From Teratosphaeria epicoccoides (Eukaryota > Ascomycota > Dothideomycetes > Mycosphaerellales > Teratosphaeriaceae), in contig JADDMT010000057.1 of assembly GCA_021401465.1 (NCBI GenBank), positions 1 through 64,000 on the forward strand: a stretch of DNA of 64,000 nucleotides. Reading direction: 5' to 3'. The notes under the pieces were generated by a model that saw nothing but the letters and a program-made list of their open reading frames with translations, had not been told where the DNA came from and made no database searches. Shown in pieces: positions 9,774-22,617 of this stretch. Within the stretch, counting starts at the first letter, position 1. Each line of letters begins with the position of its first letter. Made by a program: the position numbers and the translations under genes.

Positions 9774-11198
9774 TCAAGCATGCAAGGTAAGCACGTGTTG
9801 CAGAAGCCCTGACGTAAGAGAGGAAGGGCAGGGGGGATAGAGAAAGCGCAGCCTGGTGAGCGCTGTTGAGAGCACCTCCTCGAAAGCCGTCAAAGCGTCA
9901 GCAGTCCTGTACCGTCGACGAATACAGCACCGTCGCGCTGTTTCACGCACCTCGTCCAACGTCTTCGCCAAATTCGCATTCTTTGCCACCACAGCTTCGA
10001 TCTCTGAGGCCACCATGCCCTGCAGCACCACCTCACACTGCTTCGGAAGCCATCTCAAAATATCAAATCCATTTGCGTATACGGTCGTATTTCCGGTGGT
10101 CCCGCTACCATCGGCGCCTGGAAGCGTGAATGGCATGTGAATGACAAATGTCTTGAGACCCCAGCAGTAGCGCAAAGACAAGCGCACAGTCTCTTGGAAT
10201 CGTTCTAAGATCTCGTTATAGCTCGGAATCTCCACTTCGACGTGCTTGATCTGACGGCGAGAACGCTGATGTAGCGCGGCGAGGGTCTGCAAGGCGTTGT
10301 CTAGGTCTAAGGTGAAGAGGTTCTCGCTATACAATATCGCGCGAGCCTCCTGGTAGATTTGCTTGTTGCAGCGCAGTATGTTCACTAGAAGTGGATCCGC
10401 ATCCTGTGGCCGAGGCTTCTTAGGTGTCTCGGCCTTCTTTTGAGCGGCAGTGCTATGGACCCTGTAAGTTCGGACTGAGCGAGCTGCTGCTGTGCCAGAC
10501 GTCGCATTCGTCGGAGCGGCGATCTGAGTATCGATTCTGCCACCCGCTGAGTAGGAAGAGGATGTTGAGCTCGTCAGGAGGCGGTTGCGGCGTCCACGGC
10601 GGCTTGCCCAACCGCGAAGCAGCGATGCCTGGGTTTGACTGCCACTGGCAATGGCTTGGGACGAGATGCTGCTGGACGCAAACGCCGACGGAGGCGGGAA
10701 AGCTCTTATAGCACTGGATCCATGATCGTCCACGTCATGCGTCTCATCGTCACTGTCCCCGGTATCTGACGCCACGCCACCCTCTTGCTCCTCGGTCATC
10801 TTCGGCTCGGGAGCTGGCGGAGGTTCGCGTTTGGACAGCAAGATGTTGTAAGGACGCGTCAAACACGCGCGGTATATCTCGTTGCGGATCTCGGCAGGTA
10901 GCAGCATCAGGTTGAAAGGCTTGCTGTCACCATCCAGTACAGGACACTGTCCATTGTTACTGCCTCTGCTCTGCCAGCAGTCCTCAACAATCCCTGAGTC
11001 GCAATCCGACATCTCGATATCGCGATCAGAAGGACACGGCTGTCTCGTGGGTTCTGGCTTGCTTGATGCTGCCTCATCCACCAACTTCTGCAGTGCGGCC
11101 TTGCCTTTCGAGCTGGTTGCTCTGTTGCTGAGCGATGGACTTGTCGATGACGTGGCACGCTTCGCGATCCTGCCACCGCGGGCGGAACTAGAAGCCAT
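9774..11198 (-). CDS. F-box-like protein (Dothideomycete DUF7730 type)
   Basis: A single-exon gene of 474 residues starting MASSSARGG. After a Ser/Thr-rich N terminus comes an F-box-like motif at about 97-112, FNLMLLPAEIRNEIYRACL, which in this large fungal group precedes a domain of unknown function. A long acidic and Ser-rich insert (about 128-235) separates it from the second conserved block, LLVNILRCNKQIYQEARAIL (about 274-293) and YSENLFTLDL, the usual 'cluster of returning residues' in these proteins. A role as substrate adaptor for SCF ubiquitin ligases is inferred from the F-box only. Such proteins are numerous in Dothideomycetes, and a second one lies at 42481 in this window. No intron is needed. 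Confidence 0.75.
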   Translation of the reverse strand: MASSSARGGRIAKRATSSTSPSLSNRATSSKGKAALQKLVDEAASSKPEPTRQPCPSDRDIEMSDCDSGIVEDCWQSRGSNNGQCPVLDGDSKPFNLMLLPAEIRNEIYRACLTRPYNILLSKREPPPAPEPKMTEEQEGGVASDTGDSDDETHDVDDHGSSAIRAFPPPSAFASSSISSQAIASGSQTQASLLRGWASRRGRRNRLLTSSTSSSYSAGGRIDTQIAAPTNATSGTAAARSVRTYRVHSTAAQKKAETPKKPRPQDADPLLVNILRCNKQIYQEARAILYSENLFTLDLDNALQTLAALHQRSRRQIKHVEVEIPSYNEILERFQETVRLSLRYCWGLKTFVIHMPFTLPGADGSGTTGNTTVYANGFDILRWLPKQCEVVLQGMVASEIEAVVAKNANLAKTLDEVRETARRCCIRRRYRTADALTAFEEVLSTALTRLRFLYPPCPSSLTSGLLQHVLTLHA

Positions 11199-14100
11199 AG
11201 GAAGACAGCGACGTGAAGGACGGAGCAGCTACTCGGTGGTTGCAAGCGGGTGGTGATGCTTTGGATGCGGATTGCAGAGCGGCCAGCGTGTATCTAATCT
11301 TGGTACGAGGGTCGTGTCCCTGATGGTAGAGTGCTGAATGCGCCAAACAGCGGAAATCGACGAGAAGAAGGCGGTAGGGCTGTTGTAGTGGTGGTGAGTC
11401 GTGAAGGAAACAAGGCGCTGCTCCTGCTGAATCTCGAAACACCATGCCGACGACCCCGCCGGTACGCGGAGCTACCCGCACTAGCCGGAGTGGCGGTAGT
11501 GCTCCACCGGTTCATATCTCCAGGACATGTGGGACACGCAGAGTCTGGGCCAGAGGCTCAAGGGCTCTCCGCGGCAGCCACAGCCTTCATGTGCAGGTCG
11601 CCCTTGTGCACCCCCCATGGCTCCATTGCTGCAATGCAGACCACTGCACGAGCGGCACGTGGTGGACGATCACATGTGATATAGTAGGCCTCTTGAGAGC
11701 TCGTTCGATCGTGTCAAGCCGAAAGGCCCACGGGACCATCTAGACGGACACTTCATTCTGATAAGAAGCACCTTCGAGTGCGGTGCTGTGTGGATTGAAT
11801 CCTTGAGACGAATGTTTCCAGGCACTCGGGGAAGGTCACCAGCCTAAACGTGTAACCGCCGCCTCGAGTGTTTTTCAAGTTGCACGAACCAACCAAGAGA
11901 CCCAACGCAGCTCCTCTCTTGGCGTACGAAGCGATTCAAGGGACACCCAGGCTTTCATCTTCACGTGAGAGGCGAAGCATGTCACGCCCGTCGAATTCAT
12001 CTGGTACTTGTTCTCCACACTCTGCCGACTCTGCAAGAGCACACACGTCGGAAGGAGGACTGACGCTCGCCCAAAAGTAGATTGAAAGACACGAGGAAGA
12101 CGACGCTCGAGCTGCTGGTACCTCCTACTTGCCCCTCTGTGCTGATTCAATGGCAAAGTCTGTTCGCAATCACAACTTATCTTGCACTCGGACGCTGAGC
12201 CAAGCATCAGGAGATTGCGGAGCCCTCTCACTATTGACTCCATTTTGATAGTCTTACGTGGCTCATATGTCGCCTACCATTGCGAAGCGGGGACCTTCAC
12301 GCCCTCGGCCGAAGGGCGCTGAATCAGCGATTGCATATGCAACTCAACTTGAGCTCCACGACCTTCCTGTTCTGCTCGGCTGCTTGGCTTCCGAGGTTAT
12401 GGGATATCCGGGATCACCGGTGGTTACGGAACACAGCCGGAAGATGATGAGGCTCGCTGCGAACTCATCCAGCCTACCTTGTCAACAAGGGTCGGCGTCT
12501 GGATGGATGTGACGCAGACTCACGCAGTGTATATGTTGACGATGAGATTCACTCTGCAGGTGGGCTTATGCCTCTGCGAGCACATTACTCGTATGGCTTT
12601 ATCAATAATATGCCCTGGACAGGTTCTTGAGCATGCTTGCACCCTGGCAAATGTCGACGTGGAGACGATGATTCAGCTCTTCCGAAGACCGGAGTCCGAC
12701 TTCGAGATCTCTGAAGCGCTGCTTTGGCTACAAATTGCGATCTGCTGCGATGTATTGCGGGCAATCGTGCTCGCCGTGACTCCTGTGAGGACTCAGACAA
12801 GGTCGCTTACGGCGTTACAGAAGGCTTGGCAAACACCACATACCCTTGTCTAGACGCGCAGGATCTGAGCCATGATCGTGAGTTCGCGACCCACCCAGCG
12901 ACCACTGCGGCCGGTACTCCGACAACGCTGCCTGAGCAGGAGCGAACGAGCCGCTGCGCAGCGACTGAGTTGCCGTCGTGCCCTAATCGGTTTTCCGGCA
13001 GTCCAAAGGGCGTTTTACTGCTGGCATGACCTGGCCAGCGGAAAGTTTTGCTGAAGTGTAAAGAAACGCAGCTCTGCCCATGCAAAGCCCCCATTGCAAA
13101 CCAAGGTAGACAGCTGACATATGACTGGCGAGTCGCGACTTCTAGCATCCAGACTATTGGAGCAATGAAATTCCTCCGAGGGGGTTATCGATTCTGCCAA
13201 ACATAGCTGTGCCACAGACGAAAAGGAATGAAGTGTACGTGAGCGATAGTCAGTCACAAGCTCAGTCTGAACGGTCGACGCACGCCAGACCAACGCCAAA
13301 CCGTTGGCCACGGACGCTCCAGACTCCACCCCAGGAGCATGACTTTGCATACCCATCCCAGTCGTGTCTGGCAAAAAGCACATCCAAGTCAAACGCCGTG
13401 GAGAACCCAGACACATTCCGGGCTGCCATGCAAGCTCAAACCCACGAAACGGCGCGAACAAAGCATGAATCGGCCATCGGGAGGATGGGTATGTGGTTGT
13501 TTTCACTTCCTCCAGCACTGTAAAAAAGCTTAGACTTCGCAAGACATCCAAGCATGTCCTATCTACAAAGCTCCGCGTAGCTTTGACTGCGTTCGAGCAA
13601 CGCACCCTCGCACATCTCCTGCATGCGGCAGGGCTTCATGCATATCGCAGGACGATATAGGACGCACGGACATTATGTTGATTGTCACCTGTACTCGAGG
13701 CGCCATCACGTATTAGTCTCAAGAAGTCGAATGATCGCCGTCTTCAGTAGAATGGCAGATCTGTCTCTGACTCGTCCCTTCGGCGGTGCAGGGACGTTCT
13801 ACGGTTGGGGGGCTCACAATGATCGCCAATTCTGGAGTGAACAACCTGATTGTCGCTCCGTGTTAAATGGCCGCCCAGACTTGTTCGCCGAACTTGGCGT
13901 AGTACATCATACGTTTCGTCAAAATTGTGGACAGGAGACAAATTTTTGAGCTGCACAGCAATATTATTAAGTCTTGCATATTACTGCGTACTTTCATACC
14001 GCTAGGCTTACTAATGACACAGCGATATTTGCACTCACATATTCGCTCCTTCATGACAGCACCTTCTTGCGCTCATTACGATGTCCACACGTACAGCTGA

Positions 14101-14665
14101 CCCGTCGTTCAACAGATCCAGCCTCTTAAACCTCCGAAAGGTACTAGTACACATCCAGCCTTCGATCATAGTCATCATCGAGCAAGCTAGCTCATGCCTT
14201 GCTGACGGAGACCACAAATTTTGCACTGGCCCGATCATAGTAGGTATGTTATTATTGCGGCGCCGCGCAGTAGACATAAGAGATGACGAGTGATGGTGCC
14301 AAGCCGTATTGGGGTTTGGTGTCGGCGGCGGTGGCCAAGCTTGATTCGTCGGGTGATGTCGATGATACTAGACATTTCGTAGTGACAGTCTAACAGTCCC
14401 GCAATGCCATGCAATAGAACTCAGTGAACGCCGCCCAGGAACAAGAATCGGGGTATATCCGTTGTGAAAGCCAGGCCAACTCCAGAACAGCAAGGTATCA
14501 GCACGCCAAGTCAGGCTAGTCCGAGGAGCTAGCCTGCGAACCAGAGCAATCAAGGACTTCCTTGTGCGGATCAGAGGCAGCCTTGTGTGAAGCTGCTTGG
14601 TGAGCAGCGATACTAATCGCTGGCACATGGTAAGGATGCGAGTGATAAGCACCGACAGGAGCATC
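11199..14665. other. Long gene-poor region
   Basis: About 3.5 kb between the F-box-like gene and the C2H2 factor. Open frames up to 196 codons occur on both strands, but none has a recognisable domain, clear ATG context or matching splice signals. The part at 13.9-14.1 kb is visibly A+T-richer. The left end is the 5' flank of the F-box-like gene and the right end (14.3-14.66 kb) is 3' flank of the transcription factor gene. Confidence 0.45.
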
Positions 14666-16362
14666 CTATTGCTGCTGTTGAGCCCACATCTCCGTACCAC
14701 GCATCTGCTGTTGGTCCAACGGCCCAGTGCTGTGTGGCCTGTGCTGGTGGTAATACAGTGGCGCTGCACTGACATTACCAAACTGTCCAAACTGTGCGCT
14801 TGGGTCGGCATAGTAGCCGTCGGTCGTGGGCTGGGCCATGCCGCTGTGCGGTGACTGCCAGCCCATCTGATTGCCCATGTGTGGACTGTTGCTGCCGCTT
14901 CCAGGTTGCTGCTGACCGTTTGCGGCCGGCGGCTCGAGGATCTGAGGAGGATTGTAGTTGGACGAAGGATTCGATGTAAGTGAAGCTCTGCCCTGCTGCT
15001 GATTTTGCATTTGAGCCACTTGATAGGCGGCGGGAGACTGGGACCGAGGAGATTGCTGTACCTCTGAACGCATGTGCGGTGGCACTGGCACAGCCATGCC
15101 ATTGGACATGGCTTGCATGTAGTAGTCCGATGACTGCCTTTGCATTTGAGGCGGCACGCCGTTGACGTGAACGGCAGGCGACACCGAGGCATTACGATCT
15201 GGCTGTTGAGGCATCGGCGACTTGCCATCATTGCTGTAATCCTCATCATCGGACCCTCTCGATCGCTGAGTGTGCATAGATCGTGCCGCTAATGCAGCTG
15301 CCGTGGCAGCTTCTGATTCCTCGATGGTGCCGGTGTGATGATTCTGATGCCTAGTCAGGGTTGTTCGGCGAGTGAACGTCTTTTGACAGTCGGCGTATGG
15401 GCACTTGTATGGACGCTTGCCAGAATGAATTCGGCGATGACGAGCAAGCGAGCTGCTGTCACTGAACGGCTGCCAACAAAGTCAGTCATCATCAGGATGG
15501 GCAAGCGTACAGTCAATTCATACCTTCCCACATCGCTCGCACATATGTGGCTTCTCGCCTGTGTGCACTCGGGAATGCACTGTGAGTGCTGATCTCTGGA
15601 TGAACTGCTTGCCACAAGTGTCGCAGACGTGCGGCCTAACGCCACTGTGGATGCGTTCTGGAATCGAAGTCAGCCTCAACGCAACCCTTTAAATTCCATG
15701 GGGGGCCTACCGTGACGAGCCAAGTCACTCCTTCTGGCGAAGCCCTTTTGACACGTGCCACAGGCGAATGCCTTGGGCAACCCGCTACCGCTCGGCCGTC
15801 CACCTTCCGGTGTACCCTGATCTTGGGCGACTGAGTTCTGCATTGCGCCCATAGGCGCTGGCTGCTGGTATGGGTCGGAGACAGCATTGGGATGGTACGA
15901 ATGTTGTATGAGAGGCATGCTGCCTTGCTGTTGCAATGATGGTGACGGATATCGTGGCACGCCACCGTTCTGCATCTGATTTGCCAGGAAGGCCATCGCG
16001 TTGGTGTTCGGTGTTTGTGATGAGTATCGCGAAGAGTGCTCTGAGGTGTGAGGTGATACTGCGCGTTCCGAACCATTCTCGGATTTTATACGTGAATTGC
16101 CGTTTGGGACGAAGAGATTCTGCTGCGCATAATGTGTGCCGTTCATATCGTGGCCCATCGAGGTGACGGGAACAGGTATTTCGTATTGCATGGCTCTGTG
16201 AGGTCCTACCACCAAGTGGGATCTGTTAGTGTTGAGCAGAGTGGTCAAATCCATGCCACTGTCGTAGCTGTTGATGCTGTCCCTCCTTTTCTGTTGCTGC
16301 TGAGGCTGCAATGTATAGTGTGTCGGTGCATAAAGCAAGTAGTCGATGGACGGTAGAGCCAT
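14666..16362 (-). CDS. C2H2 zinc finger transcription factor with four fingers
   Basis: A nuclear DNA-binding protein of 529 residues. Three exons were placed: 16362-15711, 15657-15524 and 15469-14666. The introns are 53 bp (GTAGGC...CTGAC...TTCCAG) and 54 bp (GTATGA...CTGAC...TTGGCAG). Four tandem C2H2 fingers lie at about 200-310. Finger 1 has FACGTCQKGFARRSDLARH, finger 2 HVCDTCGKQFIQRSALTVH, finger 3 HMCERCGKPFSDSSSLARH, and finger 4 YKCPYADCQKTFTRRTTLTRH. Linkers HSGVRPH, HTGEKPH and HSGKRPY are canonical. Both introns cut within the finger array, one inside the first finger and one inside the third. The flanks are Gln/Ser/Asn/Pro-rich, as expected of activation regions, and the protein ends in a short poly-Gln. 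It resembles Azf1-like fungal factors, but I would not assign a name. The start was taken at the first ATG of the open frame (MALPSIDYLL). Confidence 0.88.
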
Positions 16363-19300
16363 GTAATGCACCTAGCCAAATCCTGCGCCACTCCTCTTGT
16401 TCTTGACTCGACTTGGCAGAAGAGATTTCACGGCGATTCGGATGAAAGGTAGCGCCAGCCACGTGATTGACGCAACAATATTGTGAAGGGATGTATCCTC
16501 TTACCACACGTCGCGCACGCAGAAGATGCGTGATGGAGAAGTGTGTATTGCAACCAGGTCCCTGGTCGCGGGAGGTCGTGCGGGAGGTCGTGCGTCTGGA
16601 GGTCACAGCTTCAAACGGAGGGAAGTTGTGTCAAAGGTACGGTAGCTAGCAGCAGTAACACAACTGTAAGAGCACCATCATGTTAGCCTGGTGGAGGTGG
16701 GGGCGATGCATCCGAATCATGCTACGAGCGTCTGCTGATGGCGCTGCGCGTAGCAAAAGGAGGTTGTGAACAACGCGACGACTGGCTGGGGAGGGTGGTG
16801 GTGGCGGCGACAATGTACGTACCTATGCTTCGTCCACACCTGCAAAGATCCGCTGGATGATGTGAAAGGAGCGGCACCGCGGCGCCTGTAGAGCGAGCAG
16901 AGCAAAACCAAGTCGACGACTGGACTGCTGCGTTTCGCGTTGCAGTGGTTGTTGGACTGTGCGCAGCGGCTGCTTTTGACCCCTTCGGCGCGGAAACTTC
17001 GAAGTGCGGGACTTCCCTTCTTAGCGCTAGAGCGATACCCAAAGCACACGGCTCAAACGTGGCTAGGTTTCGGCCTGCTTCCAGGTTTGGATCGACAATG
17101 GAATAGATGCGATCTGATCTTTTCTCGGATCCCGCCTGTGCAGACGATACGATTGCTCTCTTGGTGGACAGGTTTATACCGGAGCTGTTTCGACGGTGGC
17201 CGATATGGTGTCTCAATCTCTTGGCTGCCGCTGTCGAGGTGACCTCGGACGAAACAGCCAGGCGCTGGGTCGATGATCCGCACAATTGTCGTCCGGACGT
17301 TATGTCGCTGAAGGTAACGCGGCTCCGTTGCTTGGCTTCCGGACAGATGATTGCAGAAATTCGACTCCGCCGCCGCCGCTTCTCTAGACGACGGACTAGA
17401 GATGGGAGTGGTGCTTATATCTGATCGGGAGCTTCTGAGAAATGGCAGAAATTTGTCGAGAAGGGTTGAAGTAGTGGTGCGAGGTGAGGGTAATTCGAGA
17501 GATTGTCGTCTTGTTGCTTGCCAAATGATCGTTCCTCGATAGCAATAGTTGTTACGAGTCTGTTTCAGGCTGACGGAACACCACACAGGAATATTGCTGT
17601 AGTGGATCGACCTCAAAGGAATGTGAAGCTGTACAGCCAGTACGTGCGTCGTGGTGTGACGGGATGGTGATGGTGCTGAGAGCAAAGATCAAAGCTAGGT
17701 CTACGAGAAGAGGATGCGCGACAGGTATATACCCTCACGCCCATTGACCAACGCAACGTCCACTCACGGACCACATCCACCGAAGACAATCGATACCCAC
17801 GTCAGTCAGGCGAATGCGACGTCTGCCAGGCCCAGTAAATTGCACCTCATGTCATCTGGTAACATGCCTCAAACGCACGACCCCTCGAGGAACCAAATGT
17901 GGATACGTCTGACCCTGGCAGGTTAAGATGGAAGCCTTACAGAAGCCGGAGCAACCTATAGAAGCTTGGAACTCATCTTCTCCCGGATCGGCCACATCAA
18001 GACAGCCACGATGGGCCGGGGTGCCAACGGTCGATATGGCCTTGCGCTCACGCATGCTTCGCCGCTGGAAGCTGGCTTTCATTAGGTCAAAGTTTTTGTT
18101 CTTGAGCAGAACCAAAATGTCACGGTGCCTGACTCGAGGGCCGAGACCCCTGTACACTATATTCTGCATGAGTTGGCTCTGGTTGGCACTCTTTGCCCGC
18201 GGTCTCCCTGTTGCTGTCCCTCGCCCATCACATTCTATACTGCAGCTCTGCGACCATTACTCGGCTCTCAATATGCGCATGCTCGAGTGTGCATGCTGTA
18301 GAAAATCGGTGATTTGAACAGTGATTGTGGCCATATCATTCCGCATATTGCACGCAGCACCGGCGTTTTGCCCAGCCTTCTAGCGTGCTTCGAGAAGATG
18401 ACCTTGTTGACGCCATCCGCACCCAGGTTTCTCCCTACCAGTGACCACAAGCATCACAGACCGTGAAATTCGGCAAACATGATCATATGGACAAATCGTA
18501 GGCAGCTTTGTTTGTTGCAATGACCACATATTGAACAGACCTGATATTGGCCTGATCTGGCATCGCTTTTAGGATACCAGCAAGACCGATTGATGTTGGA
18601 CACTGACACACATCTCATCTCACTCAGCGTCCGTGCTCCGTATCCCGGTCCGCTTGCAGCTTATCGCAGTCTGACGCCACGATCTCGCGCCCGCGCCGCG
18701 CTTGAAGTTCTTCGACAAGACGAAACAAATCATGCAGAGGAGCTCAACTCATCACACATCATGCGCTTGCGAACGCGACGTCCAGGTGCGGCAGTAACTG
18801 CGCTGCGTGGGGAAGGTGAAAAGTCTGCCGGCGCCTTGCTCACTTGCAGGTGCCTATAGGAGATTGTTGTTGTGCTCACATATATAGCAATCATTTAGCA
18901 TGGATTGCCAGTCGAAATAGATTGCCGGCCTACAAACCTTGAAAGAGGACTCGTCATTCATGGCAGTTCGCATGGGCAACTTGAATGATGCTGGATCCGG
19001 ACAGACAGGCTCAGACAGCTGCGATCGCAAGGGCATCCCCATCGCCTCGCGTGTGACGTCGCACACGGCAAATTTTTGGCCTATAGGGAATCTGTATGTA
19101 TTTAAGCTGGAGTATCGAAACTGCCAATAGGCGGCTGTTCATCCGACTATTTTTCCAAGATGAGTCATACTAGCCTACGCTAGTAATATTGACAATCGAT
19201 TTGCGCGCTCATCATTCAGTGCTAGCGATACGGGTGCGAGATCAATCATTGCGTGGCCATCGGAGTCTGCAATGCGCTCACATTCCAGGGATATCACTAC

Positions 19301-21770
19301 GGCCATACGGGTTACAAGTGCATCAGTCCGCAGATCATCACATACACAGAGTTGCTACCCTGCTTCTTGAGAGCCAATTGCACCACTACCAATAGTCATC
19401 TGTTTGTCGAGGGGCGGACGCCAAGGATACAGTATTTAAGCTTCGACGGTCTGCTTGTATCTGAGTCAAGTTGCATGGTCGTGCCAGGCACGCGCCGGCA
19501 AGCGCAAGCCGACAGCCGGGTAATAAAAGCAGATTATTAGCCTGTCAAAGTAACAAACGAGTAGTCCAGGTTAGTGCAAGCGCTGACATCGTAGAAGCAA
19601 CGTCGAAGAGAGGTAGACGACATGGGCTAGGCTGACGTTTGCCCACCTGCCAGAGCCAGGATCTTTCAAAGTATCATCAGCGCCGCCAACCTGATAACGG
19701 AGGCTCGCGGCTTGGCCCTAGGCATCACTTGCAAGCCTCGTGCTGCATTTCTGCTGCCTTGGGTATGCCATGCATTTCAAAAACCGGAGTCGAGATGACC
19801 AGTGGGACTTGGCAGCCGGTCGACAGCATCCTCATGGCCAAGCTGCGTTGGCAGAAACATTCCGGCAAGCCGATTTCGCCAGACACTCAACTTCGTGACA
19901 TGAAAGCCAGCCTCGCTTCCCACCAGAGTAGCTCTGCGCTACTGCGCACAGGCTGAAACGGGCATGCGAACATTCTGATTCTGCAGCATGAACGCGGCAT
20001 GCTCACCATCCTGCAGGCGTCCAACCAGGCGCAAGCCGTCTCGCCCTAGTATGTCTCACTCACTGTGGCCGACTATCACAAAAGACTCAACCATCATCTG
20101 AGACACACTCCAGACCCTCTAGCAAACTCGAATCGAATGCCTGCGGTTGCAATGGTTCGTGATGAGAAAGTCTGTCTTCGCTCGACATCATCGACGGGTG
20201 GATGAGTTCGCGCCAGCGACGGTGACATATCTGATGAATTCGCCACAGCGAGGTCGTTGACAGGGCCTTCCTCGCGTGCTTAGCTCAACGCCATATCGTA
20301 GGTGTCCCATGAGGGAGGAGCTCGATGTATCTTGATCGCGCGAAGCGGAGATGGTGAGAGAAGGGGATGCTGTAGAATCCGTGGTAAGACATTGACTCAC
20401 CAACCATGATCTCGAACAAAGGGTTTGGTAGATTGCTCTCGACCACGCGTTCCTTCAGCTGGAGGTGAGAGCTTGATGCGATGGTTCTTGAGCTGTGACC
20501 TTGTACGCTGATGAAGACCGTCATCGGACCGAGAGCAACTCCTCCTGTCCCTGACTCCAGAGAGGTCAAGCAAGCAATCTTCGCAGAGCGGTCCGCACTT
20601 GGTGTCGCAATATCTCTGTGCTTGCGGCATATACTGCAAGCAGATTACGCAAGGTGCCTCGCTCGCACTAGGGTACGAGCGGGCGCCGCTTGGGGTAACT
20701 CATACGTTCACTCTTGTCGTGCTACCTCCTATGCAGGTTGGCACATGAAAATGCCTCTCACCATTGCAACATGGCCAATCAGACCCTAAACGACTTTGCT
20801 TGCAATGAAGTTGTTGAAGTCTTGGCATTCGAAGAGACTGTCGCCAAGACGTATTGTTCGACATCATTGGCCATGGTATCGTGCCAGAGGCCAGCAGAGC
20901 GCTTGGTTTGAACGCAGCAAGACATGCGTTGATCCCGGTGCTCAAGATCTGCCAGACCTTCAAAGATCATGAATACAAGCACTCCGCTCGGCCACTTTGC
21001 AAGACCAGCGTATCAAGGCTTCTTCTCGTAGTGACCTTGCGTTCATCAGCAGATGCCTTCGATCACAGAACAACAGTTCGGCGTCGACGGTACGGCTTCG
21101 TCTCTGAGGCCCTAAAGCCATATCGATGTCGCCAGCGTTAGGTGCACGATGGCACGTCTTTCCTTGGTTTAGCGACAGTTGTGGTCAATTACCCGAGGTG
21201 CCCTCGCCGCAACGGAAATGCCGTGACCCGCCGTCCACTGGCATAGACGATGGTTGTTGAGCCGTGACCAGCGTGCGGTGCTTGTGCTGGTGAGCATGAT
21301 CGCCAGCAAAGCGATGAGATGGGCACGAGTCGTCATATTGATGGGTGCCGATATGCCAAAGCATTAGCTAGCGATAAGGGAGTGGCCAATATAGAGGCCC
21401 AAGTGGACACGAGACGCAGCAACTCGCTGCTTTCAAGTCGGTAGACATACTGGCGGAAATTCGATTGCGACGACCCGGCTCGAGCACTGCAGATGCACGA
21501 CAGAACATGGAGCCACGTATCCATTAAGGTGACCTCCGTGTTGAATCAATGTATTCGAACTGCGTGACTGTGAGTAGTGCGCCCTTCTTCGCGTTGATTC
21601 GGCATGGTGTTCCGAGCAACGTGGACGTACGTAGTAGCCGACCTTCCCTACACAGTCGCTCGCAGGAGCCTGCTGATCGAAGGAGAAAGCGTAGCATGTT
21701 GTCCATGCCAGCCGGCGTGGTTGCGCCCGAGTGGGTGGTCAGATAATTGTGATAAGTAGGCTGCATCGTT
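16363..21770. other. Long gene-poor region upstream of the C2H2 factor
   Basis: About 5.4 kb without a supported gene. The first 1.3 kb is the 5' flank of the zinc finger gene and carries long minus-strand frames (16722-17285, 17053-17685) that overlap each other and have no motif; upstream ORFs in a long leader are possible. A direct repeat of GGGAGGTCGTGC lies near 16569-16595. From 17.7 to 21.7 kb both strands hold only frames below about 130 codons. I saw no transposon ends, tRNA or long repeats. Confidence 0.45.
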
Positions 21771-22358
21771 TCAAGGTAGTGCTTTTCTTCCCCGTTTCTG
21801 AGCGACCTTTTCTGGCTTGTCTACGATAAAGGTCCAGCCACGTCTTTGCCTCAGATCGCAGTCTTCAGGCAGATCTTGGAGAATCTCGTCGTCCAAATCG
21901 AACTGCCACCCCTCATTCTCCAGCTCGATATCCGACAGCGCCACCATGAATGCTTCTACAACAAGTGCGAAGGGACTGGGATAACCTCGTGGGTGTGCAA
22001 CTCCTGTAAGGGCCAGCGCACGTACACAAGAAGAGTGCGCTGTAGCTGCCGCGACAACCCAAATTGCGACCAGTGCGACGGTGAAAAGTACGCTGAGGAG
22101 ACGTGAGATTGCAGTCGTTGTGGTGATACCGGCGTTCAAAGAGCGCATTGCGCCTATTGTAGCGAGGGAGGAAATGATCGTGGTTGAGGGGGTTATGAGA
22201 ATCTGGTTAGTCGACTGCACCCTCGAGATCATGATTCGATGTGCGACTAATATTGTCGGCGGAAATGCCAGGGTGGTCCAGAGTCGATAAGTGCGTCTTG
22301 CTAGTAGAATCCGAAGAGGTGCTTGTTCGCGGAGCGCTAAGCTGGAACGGTCAAGCAT
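21771..22358 (-). CDS. Hypothetical small membrane protein
   Basis: I do not recognise the family. A single exon of 195 residues starts at the ATG at 22358 (MLDRSSLAL). The N-terminal two thirds hold hydrophobic stretches compatible with three or four membrane helices, for example TLAFPPTILVAHRIMIS at about 29-45 and LSVLFTVALVAIWVVAAATA at about 88-107. The last 55 residues are soluble, with a Trp/Asp-rich segment (NEGWQFDLDDEILQDLPEDC) and a very basic end (QKRGRKALP). It lies about 260 bp upstream of the RIB3 stop codon and on the same strand, so RIB3 is not cotranscribed ahead of it in any evident way. The coding claim rests on open frame length and sensible topology. Confidence 0.5.
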   Translation of the reverse strand: MLDRSSLALREQAPLRILLARRTYRLWTTLAFPPTILVAHRIMISRVQSTNQILITPSTTIISSLATIGAMRSLNAGITTTTAISRLLSVLFTVALVAIWVVAAATAHSSCVRALALTGVAHPRGYPSPFALVVEAFMVALSDIELENEGWQFDLDDEILQDLPEDCDLRQRRGWTFIVDKPEKVAQKRGRKALP

Positions 22359-22617
22359 CAGGCATGGCGGAAATTCGCTAAGGATGGATCTAAATTGCAG
22401 ATTTGGGCGCTTTACATGGTCTCACCACAGTCTCTGCAGCCTCATGCTGAGTACATGCCGTCTAAATCCTTCTAGAGCCTGTCGGTCATAGCATAAATAG
22501 CAACTCCTCGGGTATATCTGCTTTTGGCACTGGGTCGATATCAGACACGGACGGGGTGGATATCAAATAGCATATAAGTCTCACATTCACCAGCTCGACC
22601 TGCTGTGCTCCATGCAG

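Noticed and set aside
14368..15249. 293-codon minus-strand frame overlapping the C2H2 gene
   Set aside because: It is a shadow in another frame of the transcription factor exon, which carries the zinc finger and its conserved continuation.
16722..17685. Two long overlapping minus-strand frames upstream of the C2H2 factor
   Set aside because: They overlap in different frames, have no domains and no in-phase link to the factor; they more likely belong to a leader or are chance.
17928..18317. 129-codon plus-strand frame with a hydrophobic stretch
   Set aside because: A frame of similar size lies on the opposite strand, and there is no family match or splice support for either.
20285..20639. 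Minus-strand frames faintly like a BTB-type N terminus
   Set aside because: The resemblance is limited to a few hydrophobic residues; the following core is missing.
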